11,177 nucleotides of DNA from JBAZOD01 sp041648955 (GTDB lineage Bacteria; Patescibacteriota; Patescibacteriia; Patescibacteriales; JAQTRU01). This document shows, piece after piece, positions 5,854 through 11,177 of this stretch (position 1 is its first letter; every line of letters starts with the position of its first letter). The stretch lies in contig JBAZOD010000030.1 of the NCBI GenBank assembly GCA_041648955.1, positions 1-11,177 of the forward strand, read 5' to 3'. Both the position numbers and the translations under genes were made by a program. Under the pieces are notes generated by a model that saw only the letters and a list, made by a program, of their open reading frames with translations, did not search any database and was not told the DNA's origin.

Positions 5854-8313
5854 ATGGCAGATTTTAAAAAAATAATTACTTTCGGGCGATCAGGCAAAAA
5901 AAATACGGAGAAAAAAACGACTAATAGATTTTTAGATTTTCTGATCTTTAGCCCTATTGTTTTAATATTTTTTCTTTGCCCCCTGTTTTTCACCGGGCAG
6001 GTTCTGTCTGGTATAGGTTTTGAGAAAATGATTCTTTTTTATTTTCTTGTTTTATTCGGCATAGTTGTCTGGGTTACCAAGGGGGTTTTGGAGGGGGAAT
6101 TGGAGTTAAAGAGGACGCCTTTGGATTGGCCAATTTTAATATTATTAGCGGTTTATATTACAGCCACTTTTTTTTCTGTCGGTCAAAAAGACAGTTTGAT
6201 CGGCGGTTATGGAGATTTATCAAAAAGTTTGGCGGCAGTTATAACTTTTTCTTTGTTTTATTATTTAGTTGTAAATAATATAAATGCCAAAAGGATAAAA
6301 ATAATTTTTTGGTCCTTGCTTTTTTCATCTTTTTTGGTTATTGCATTTTCTTTGGCGCAACTTTTTGGATTTTTTGTTTTATCCCTTCCTTTTACTCAAA
6401 TTATTAATTTTAACCCAGTGGGCTCTCTGACCGGACTTTCTATGTTTGTTATATCTTGTTTGCCGATTTTGGTAGTTATGGCTTCTGAAATAAAAGAAAT
6501 TCATCCCAATTTAAATAAATTTTTTTCGGCGATTTTAAAAATCATTGTTATTTTTATGATTTTAGCCGGGTTAGTTATTTTGGCGTTGCTCAACGGATTC
6601 ACTTTTTGGTTGGGGGCGATAGCTGGTATCGTAATTATTTTAATGTTTTTTCTCTCAAAAATAATACCAATTACTAATAACAATTTAATCATTCCCCTCG
6701 TTGTTTTTTTATTTCTTATCATTCTTTTGGTTTTGGGAAATTTTAATATAGTAAATCTAGATTTGCCCGCGGAAATAAGTCTTTCCCGCAGCGCTTCCTG
6801 GGATATTGCTAAAAATAGTTTAAAGGCAAATCCTATTTTCGGTTCCGGTCCCGCCACTTTTTATTATGATTTTTCTAAATTTCGCGGAGCAGATTTCAAT
6901 AATTCTCCTTTGTGGAACGCTCGTTTTAATAATGCGAGCGGAATTTTGTTTGAATTGTCAGCGACAGTCGGAGCCGTTGGTGCTATTATTTTTATTGTTA
7001 TCGGCTTAATAGTTCTATCAATTTGTTTTTTGGCTTTAATAAAAGTGACGGAAAAAGAAATCCGTCCCTTGCTTTTAGCTTTGTTTGCCGGGTTTGTGGT
7101 TATGGTGGTTCTGGCTCTTCTTTTTCCTCTTAATAGTTCTTTGACGTTATGGGCGATTTTGTTGTCGGTTTTAACAGTTTCCACAGCCATTGAAATTTAT
7201 CCGGAAAAATTTAAATCTTTAAAGTTATCTTTCAGATCATCGCCGAAATACGCCTTAGCCTTAGCTGCTTTATTTTTGTGTGTAAGCGCTGGTGTCATCA
7301 TTCTATTTACCTTGGGAGTAAAAATGTATTTAGCTGATTTCTACGCGAAAAAAGCCGTGGCTTCAGAAGACGCTAATAACCAAATAGCGCAATTAAGAAA
7401 AGCAGTTGATCTCTTCCCCTATGAAGACAGCTATTATTTAGGCTTAGCTAAAAATTATATGGCGCTAGCCAATAAAGAAGCTGGAGGAGAAAAGAATCAG
7501 ACAAAAATTGAAAATAATTTAGGACAAGCAGTTGAATTTGGCAAAAAGGCTATTGATATTTCTCCAAATAAAGCCGCTGATAATGAATCTCTAGCGTTGA
7601 TTTACGAAAATGCCAGTTTTTATACGCGTGGCGCTTTAGAGTGGGCAGAAAATTTATATGTAAAAGTATCAGAATTAGAACCTGAAAACCCAACTCCATT
7701 TTTGCGCATAGCTTTAATAAATGTAGCTCGATCTAAAATGCAGGAAGATAAAGCCGAAAAAGAATATTATTTAAACGAAGCGATAAAAAAATATGATGAG
7801 GCGATTGCGAAAAAAAGCGATTTGTCCTCAGCCTTTTATGGGAAGGCAGTTGTTTACGAAGAGTTAAAAAATAATGGCGAAGCAATTGAACAATTGAAAA
7901 AGGCAGTGATTATTTCCACGGATAATATTGATTACCGCTTTGAGCTGGGAAGATTATATTTTAATCGCGGTGTGGCACAACTTAATATTTCGCAAAATGC
8001 TACAGAGGAATTAACTGAAGAAGAATCAGCTGCCGAAATCAATGTTGATAACGAGTTGAGTGTTAATTCGGAACAGGCAGTTGGTGCATTTGTTGATCGC
8101 AATGATGATTTAAATATGGCAGAACAAATTTTTTATGAAATTTACAAGATGAATCCTAAACATGCAAACGCTTTGTATAGTTTAGCTTTGCTTTATCAAA
8201 AAATAGGGGAAATTGACAATGCCAAATTAGCAGTGAAGGAATTGCTGTCAGTAGTGGAGAGCGATAATCAGGCGGTGGAAGCGGTGAAAAAACAGTTTTA
8301 TGGGCTGTATTGA
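5854..8313 (+). CDS. O-antigen ligase/Wzy-like membrane protein with C-terminal TPR repeats
   Basis: This 819-residue protein has two parts. Residues 28-490 hold roughly 12 hydrophobic segments. Among them lies an extracytoplasmic loop with SLSRSASWDIAKNSL (309-323) and NPIFGSGPATFYYDF (326-340), the R-x-x-x-W and GxGP signature of the Wzy/WaaL O-antigen ligase family. Arg312 is the likely essential arginine. The family's usual His-Asn after this loop appears replaced by Ser362-Gly363 in RFNNASGILFELSATVG (357-373). Residues 500-815 form TPR helices, including repeats near 512-540, 555-585, 594-624, 640-670, 674-706 and 754-800. They are interrupted by an acidic, low-complexity insert (713-745). 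The TPRs probably lie outside the membrane and bind partner proteins. It would polymerise the glycan or transfer it to an acceptor such as S-layer protein. No Shine-Dalgarno is seen. It is the last gene of the cluster. Confidence 0.85.
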   Translation: MADFKKIITFGRSGKKNTEKKTTNRFLDFLIFSPIVLIFFLCPLFFTGQVLSGIGFEKMILFYFLVLFGIVVWVTKGVLEGELELKRTPLDWPILILLAVYITATFFSVGQKDSLIGGYGDLSKSLAAVITFSLFYYLVVNNINAKRIKIIFWSLLFSSFLVIAFSLAQLFGFFVLSLPFTQIINFNPVGSLTGLSMFVISCLPILVVMASEIKEIHPNLNKFFSAILKIIVIFMILAGLVILALLNGFTFWLGAIAGIVIILMFFLSKIIPITNNNLIIPLVVFLFLIILLVLGNFNIVNLDLPAEISLSRSASWDIAKNSLKANPIFGSGPATFYYDFSKFRGADFNNSPLWNARFNNASGILFELSATVGAVGAIIFIVIGLIVLSICFLALIKVTEKEIRPLLLALFAGFVVMVVLALLFPLNSSLTLWAILLSVLTVSTAIEIYPEKFKSLKLSFRSSPKYALALAALFLCVSAGVIILFTLGVKMYLADFYAKKAVASEDANNQIAQLRKAVDLFPYEDSYYLGLAKNYMALANKEAGGEKNQTKIENNLGQAVEFGKKAIDISPNKAADNESLALIYENASFYTRGALEWAENLYVKVSELEPENPTPFLRIALINVARSKMQEDKAEKEYYLNEAIKKYDEAIAKKSDLSSAFYGKAVVYEELKNNGEAIEQLKKAVIISTDNIDYRFELGRLYFNRGVAQLNISQNATEELTEEESAAEINVDNELSVNSEQAVGAFVDRNDDLNMAEQIFYEIYKMNPKHANALYSLALLYQKIGEIDNAKLAVKELLSVVESDNQAVEAVKKQFYGLY

Positions 8314-8343
8314 GCAATAATAAAATAAAAAATGAAAGAATTT

Positions 8344-8377
8344 AGGAACAGTCCCGAGGTTTCGGAGCTGTTCTTTT
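8344..8377 (+). terminator. Intrinsic terminator ending the glycan cluster
   Basis: The hairpin pairs AGGAACAG (8344-8351) with CTGTTCTT (8368-8375) through one G-U. The stem continues past a U-G pair and one mismatch into CCGA (8354-8357) pairing with TCGG (8362-8365), with a GGTT loop. It ends in TTTT (8374-8377), 31 bases after the ligase-like gene stop. It separates the cluster from mnmA, which has its own promoter just downstream. Confidence 0.8.
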
Positions 8378-8380
8378 GTA

Positions 8381-8409
8381 TTGTAATATAAAATTATTGA
8401 AGATATAAT
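8381..8409 (+). promoter_or_regulatory. Promoter of mnmA, predicted to make a leaderless mRNA
   Basis: TTGTAA (8381-8386), a 17-base spacer and a perfect TATAAT (8404-8409) form a good sigma-70-type promoter starting right after the terminator. Only 6 bases separate the -10 from the ATG at 8416, so the predicted first transcribed base is at or next to the start codon. No Shine-Dalgarno exists. Confidence 0.75.
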
Positions 8410-8415
8410 TTAATT

Positions 8416-9531
8416 ATGAATAAAACAAATCATAAAAATGTTATTGTTGCTATGTCTGGCGGGGTAGATTCGTCCGTAGCCGCTAAATTATTAAAAGATA
8501 AAGGGTTTAATCCGACCGGTATTTTTTTGCATTTTTGGAAAGACGAAAATTATAGTCATCAAGAAGCGGAGGCAGAAAATAAATGTTGTTCACTGGAAGC
8601 TTTGGCTGATGCCAGGCGAGTCTGCCAGCAGATTGGCATTTCTCTTTATACTTTAAATTTTAGCAATGTTTTTAAAAAAGAAGTTGTCGATTATTTTTTA
8701 AACGAGTATAAATGCGGTCGAACTCCAAATCCATGCGTCCGTTGCAATAAATCGGTGAAACTTGGCTTATTAATTAAACGAGCGGGAAAACTCGGTTTTG
8801 ATTATGTGGCCAGTGGGCATTATGTCAGAATTAAAAAATCAAAACTTGTGCATAAGTTATATAAAGGCAGAGATAAAGACAAGGATCAATCATATTTTCT
8901 TTGGACGCTAACGCAAGAACAATTATCGCACCTGCTTTTCCCTTTGGGAGATTATAAAAAGGAAGAAGTCAGAAGATTGGCAAAAAAATTTAAATTACCT
9001 ACAGCTTCCAAGAAAGAAAGCCAGGAAATTTGTTTTATTCCTAGCGGTAGTCATAATGATTTTTTGAAAAAATATATAAAATTAAAATCAGGGCCGATTA
9101 AGACATTGGATGGTAAAGAAGTCGGCAAACATCAGGGATTACCCCTTTATACTATTGGCCAGAGAAAAGGCGTGGAAATCGGAGGAATAGGGCCTTTTTA
9201 TGTGGCTAAATGCGATTATAAAACGAATACTCTCTATGTAGTTGATAATGGTGAGGATCAGATTTTATATGATGATAAATTAATTGCAAAAAAAGTTAAT
9301 TGGATAGTTGGAGTAGAACCGAAATTACCTCTAGCTTGCGAAGCTGTAATTAGATATAGGCATAAGCCTGTAAAATGTAAAATTGAAAAATTAATAGTTA
9401 AAAACAACAGAGAAGAATATTTAGTCAAATTTAAAGAACCACAAAGAGCAATCACTGCTGGGCAAAGCGTAGTTTTTTATAATAAAGAAGAGGTTATTGG
9501 CGGAGGAATTATAGATTTGGCTGGTAATTAA
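8416..9531 (+). CDS. mnmA: tRNA-specific 2-thiouridylase MnmA
   Basis: This 371-residue cytoplasmic enzyme makes 2-thiouridine at the wobble position (U34) of tRNAs for Lys, Glu and Gln, using ATP and sulfur relayed from a cysteine desulfurase. The PP-loop SGGVDSS (14-20) activates the uridine by adenylation. The nucleophile lies in NPCVRCNK (Cys110) and the persulfide cysteine in SQEICFI (Cys206). Also visible are ASGHY (132-136), KDQSYFLW (156-163), FPLGDYKKEEVR (175-186) and the central-domain GQRKG after LYTIG. A beta-barrel C-terminal domain ends with ITAGQSVVFYNKEEVIGGG. The length matches the family and all catalytic residues are present. An additional cysteine (Cys107) sits three residues before the nucleophile. 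It is a single-gene transcription unit with its own promoter, and an extended -10 promoter follows for the next gene. Confidence 0.97.
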   Translation: MNKTNHKNVIVAMSGGVDSSVAAKLLKDKGFNPTGIFLHFWKDENYSHQEAEAENKCCSLEALADARRVCQQIGISLYTLNFSNVFKKEVVDYFLNEYKCGRTPNPCVRCNKSVKLGLLIKRAGKLGFDYVASGHYVRIKKSKLVHKLYKGRDKDKDQSYFLWTLTQEQLSHLLFPLGDYKKEEVRRLAKKFKLPTASKKESQEICFIPSGSHNDFLKKYIKLKSGPIKTLDGKEVGKHQGLPLYTIGQRKGVEIGGIGPFYVAKCDYKTNTLYVVDNGEDQILYDDKLIAKKVNWIVGVEPKLPLACEAVIRYRHKPVKCKIEKLIVKNNREEYLVKFKEPQRAITAGQSVVFYNKEEVIGGGIIDLAGN

Positions 9532-9546
9532 TTTTTGTGCTATAAT
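9517..9546 (+). promoter_or_regulatory. Extended -10 promoter of the Cys-rich secreted protein gene
   Basis: TGCTATAAT (9538-9546) is a perfect extended -10, with TTGGCT (9517-9522) as a plausible -35 at 18 bases spacing. The -35 overlaps the end of mnmA. Transcription would start near 9553, and an AAGGA ribosome site (9563-9567) lies in the short leader before the ATG at 9582. Confidence 0.7.
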
Positions 9547-9581
9547 ATTATTATAAATTTCTAAGGATTTTTTAAATAAGA

Positions 9582-11036
9582 ATGATGAAGATTAAAAAGT
9601 CTAAAAGAGAATCAAGACTTGTCAAAAAATTCTCTCTCCTCCTAATATTCTCAATTATCCTCACTCTAGGATTATCTATATCCATGGGTTCTCTTTTAGC
9701 TGCCTGGACTGCTCCGGCTGCTGCTCCTCCTGGTAACAATATTGCCTCCCCAATCAATACCGGTCCTGTAGGCCAATCAAAGCAGGGAGGATTAATATTA
9801 AATACCGGTGGCAGCACCAATGGTCTTATAGTTCAATATGGCAATGTGGGTATCGGGACAACCAACCCCCAAGCTATGTTGGACGTAGCAGGTAATATTA
9901 TTGCTTCTGATCCGACAGCGAATAATCATCTAGCAACCAAGGGATATGTGGATGCCTTAGGAATATCCGGAGGGGGAGAATATGTGCAGGGAAACGCAAC
10001 TTATTTTACTGCTGGCGGAAATAATTATTATTGTTCACAACGCGTCGTTAGTTTAACTGGTGTAGTTACTATCAGCAATGTAAATGAAGGGCAGCCTTGC
10101 GATACTGGTAAAGTATGTAATTCCGGGCAATGTTCATCTCCCGGCGAGTCTGCGACTACCTGCACTACTAATTCTCAATGTGCCTCAGGCTATTGTGTAG
10201 ACGGATATTGTTGCAATACAGCTTGTTCTGGTGCTTGCCAGGCTTGCAATATTTTTGGTAGCGCTGGTATCTGCACTAATGTCCCCGATGGGACTGACCC
10301 AGCTAACGAATGCGCAACTACCACTTGTACTAACTATATATATGGCAGTGTAAATCCTACTTGCTATCGTTATGCTACCAATACTTCTAAAAACGGTACC
10401 TGTAATGGGGGAGGAGCTTGCTATAGTTCTTTAACTGATATTTGTTCTGGGCAGGGGACAGCGACTATTACCTGTGGTAGCACCGGCTGTTGGAAGGCTT
10501 GCACGGCGAACTCTTTAGTCACTTCTTATGATAATTATAATGAAGTTTGTTATACGGATGGAACTGCTCATGGTTGTTCTAGTGGTTTGGTTTGCGATTC
10601 TACCGGTACTTGTAAATTACCTGCCAGCACAGCTTGTACGGCGGATAGCCAATGTGGTAGTGGTTACTTATGTGGAGTTGATGCTGATGGAGATCGTTAT
10701 TTGACCACTGCCACTACCGGCACCTGTGTTTTGGGCGTGTCTCACACCGATTGTTATGATAGTGATGCTAGGTGTACAATCTCTGGCACTAATAGTTATT
10801 ATTGCACTGCCGGAACCTGTAAATATTGTCGATGGGTCAAGAGTTATGATTGCGGAAATAATTATTACTTTAATTCTTATATAACTATGACATGTAGTCC
10901 AACTACCGTTGGTTCTCAGGCTGGCATGTTCTCCAGATATGGCAATGAAGGAACTTGGACTAGTCTTTATGGTGGTTGTGTATATTATAATCCTTCCTAT
11001 AGCGATGCCGCTCAATATATATGTTCATGTAATTAA
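9582..11036 (+). CDS. Secreted Cys-rich modular surface protein
   Basis: This 484-residue exported protein is of unknown function. Residues 1-17 are basic, and residues 18-41 form the hydrophobic signal peptide or N-terminal anchor, ending LLAAW. A proline-rich linker (43-50) leads to PINTGPVGQSKQGG (57-70), then VGIGTTNPQAMLDVAGNI (89-106) and LATKGYVDA (118-126), motifs also found in phage tail-fibre-like and CPR surface proteins. From residue 151 on there are 40 cysteines, all after the linker. Residues 194-222 (CTTNSQC, GYCVDGYCC, ACSGACQAC) resemble a Cys-rich module seen in myxobacterial secreted proteins. A second CTADSQCGSGYLC lies at 352-364. Residues 367-398 (DADGDRY, then DCYDSDARC) look like a calcium-binding repeat. 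Disulfide-bonded, extracellular folding is likely; adhesion is a guess. AAGGA lies 14 bases before the first ATG, and a second ATG follows directly. Confidence 0.85.
   Translation: MMKIKKSKRESRLVKKFSLLLIFSIILTLGLSISMGSLLAAWTAPAAAPPGNNIASPINTGPVGQSKQGGLILNTGGSTNGLIVQYGNVGIGTTNPQAMLDVAGNIIASDPTANNHLATKGYVDALGISGGGEYVQGNATYFTAGGNNYYCSQRVVSLTGVVTISNVNEGQPCDTGKVCNSGQCSSPGESATTCTTNSQCASGYCVDGYCCNTACSGACQACNIFGSAGICTNVPDGTDPANECATTTCTNYIYGSVNPTCYRYATNTSKNGTCNGGGACYSSLTDICSGQGTATITCGSTGCWKACTANSLVTSYDNYNEVCYTDGTAHGCSSGLVCDSTGTCKLPASTACTADSQCGSGYLCGVDADGDRYLTTATTGTCVLGVSHTDCYDSDARCTISGTNSYYCTAGTCKYCRWVKSYDCGNNYYFNSYITMTCSPTTVGSQAGMFSRYGNEGTWTSLYGGCVYYNPSYSDAAQYICSCN
9627..9709 (+). repeat. 83-bp direct repeat, copy 1 (signal-peptide coding)
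   Basis: This stretch is identical at every base to 11069-11151. It encodes residues 16-42 plus two bases of the next codon, that is the hydrophobic signal segment through AAW. Identity stops sharply at both ends: the bases before and after differ, and the following homologous codons differ even at synonymous sites. The copies are 1442 bp apart and in the same orientation. Confidence 0.97.
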
Positions 11037-11056
11037 GGGATTTATAAAATATTTTT

Positions 11057-11177
11057 ATGCTTCCTCGTAAATTCTCTCTCCTCCTAATATTCTCAATTAT
11101 CCTCACTCTAGGATTATCTATATCCATGGGTTCTCTTTTAGCTGCCTGGACATCTCCTGCCAATACTCCTCCTGATG
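11057..11177 (+). CDS. Second secreted surface protein, N-terminal part (cut by window edge)
   Basis: Forty codons of a paralogue of the upstream gene are visible before the window ends. It starts MLPRKFSLLLIF, so it lacks the extra 12 basic N-terminal residues of its neighbour. It then has the same hydrophobic signal segment through LLAAW, encoded by identical DNA. After that comes a diverged proline-rich linker (TSPANTPPD) matching the W-x-x-P-x(3)-P-P pattern of the upstream protein. The start ATG lies 20 bases after the previous stop, with AAGGGA (11035-11040) overlapping that stop codon as a distant Shine-Dalgarno. It is probably co-transcribed with the upstream gene. What the mature protein contains cannot be seen. 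Confidence 0.75.
   Translation, partial: MLPRKFSLLLIFSIILTLGLSISMGSLLAAWTSPANTPPD
11069..11151 (+). repeat. 83-bp direct repeat, copy 2 (signal-peptide coding)
   Basis: This is the second perfect copy of the sequence at 9627-9709, in the same reading frame relative to its gene. It encodes codons 5-31 of the second surface protein plus two bases. Confidence 0.97.

Noticed and set aside
6501..7190. Two minus-strand open frames inside the ligase-like gene
   Set aside because: They are antisense to membrane-segment codons. Lys/Ile-rich composition is the expected shadow of Phe/Leu/Ile-rich coding DNA.
9627..11151. Insertion sequence or composite transposon bounded by the 83-bp repeats
   Set aside because: There is no transposase or terminal inverted repeat, and the repeat is in-frame signal-peptide coding DNA in both genes.
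10668..11163. Minus-strand open frames opposite the Cys-rich genes
   Set aside because: They mirror the repetitive Thr/Ser/Cys coding of the plus strand. The apparent shared protein motif with 9572-9820 comes only from the 83-bp repeat read backwards.
9582..11177. CRISPR array or diversity-generating retroelement explanation for the repeats
   Set aside because: Only two 83-bp copies 1.4 kb apart are seen, with no short regular spacers, no reverse transcriptase and no template repeat in the window.

Overview
The window looks like a fragment of a Patescibacteria/CPR genome, most likely a Parcubacteria-type organism. The evidence is by eye only. Most of the DNA is very AT-rich. Several genes have no Shine-Dalgarno sequence. 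There is a surface-glycan cluster ending in a TPR-tailed O-antigen-ligase-like protein. There is also a secreted protein whose N-terminus (W-x-x-P-x(3)-P-P, then PINTG, Q-x-K-x-G, VGIGTTNP, LDVAGNI, ATKGYVDA) is a layout I associate with CPR surface proteins. No 16S rRNA or other strong taxonomic marker is present.

Layout. (1) Positions 1-1442, minus strand: a two-gene unit with a near-consensus promoter, encoding a DUF6765-like protein with many histidines and the start of an alpha/beta hydrolase. This unit is visibly more GC-rich than the genes to its right and has strong Shine-Dalgarno sites, so it may be foreign. (2) Positions 1515-1960, plus strand: the promoter and gene for RNase P RNA (class A, about 400 nt), closed by a 20-bp P1 helix. 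(3) Positions 1978-8377, plus strand: a surface polysaccharide cluster. It holds a membrane phosphoglycosyltransferase that starts the glycan on a lipid carrier, two GT4-type glycosyltransferases that extend it, and a polytopic O-antigen ligase/polymerase-like protein with a TPR tail. A perfect inverted repeat precedes the cluster and an intrinsic terminator ends it. No Wzx-type flippase lies in the window. (4) Positions 8381-9531: mnmA, for tRNA 2-thiouridine synthesis, with its own promoter that appears to give a leaderless mRNA. (5) Positions 9517-11177: two tandem secreted-protein genes. The first is complete and carries about 40 cysteines. The second is cut by the window edge. They share a perfectly identical 83-bp stretch encoding the signal peptide.

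Taken together, the right-hand 9 kb is mostly cell-surface biology (glycan assembly plus variable secreted Cys-rich proteins), with two RNA housekeeping genes (rnpB and mnmA) placed between. The most unusual signals are the 83-bp identical leader cassette, the absence of any GGU in the region of RNase P RNA that normally binds tRNA CCA, the missing His-Asn pair in the ligase-like protein, and the inverted repeat with a TATAAT in its loop at the head of the glycan cluster.
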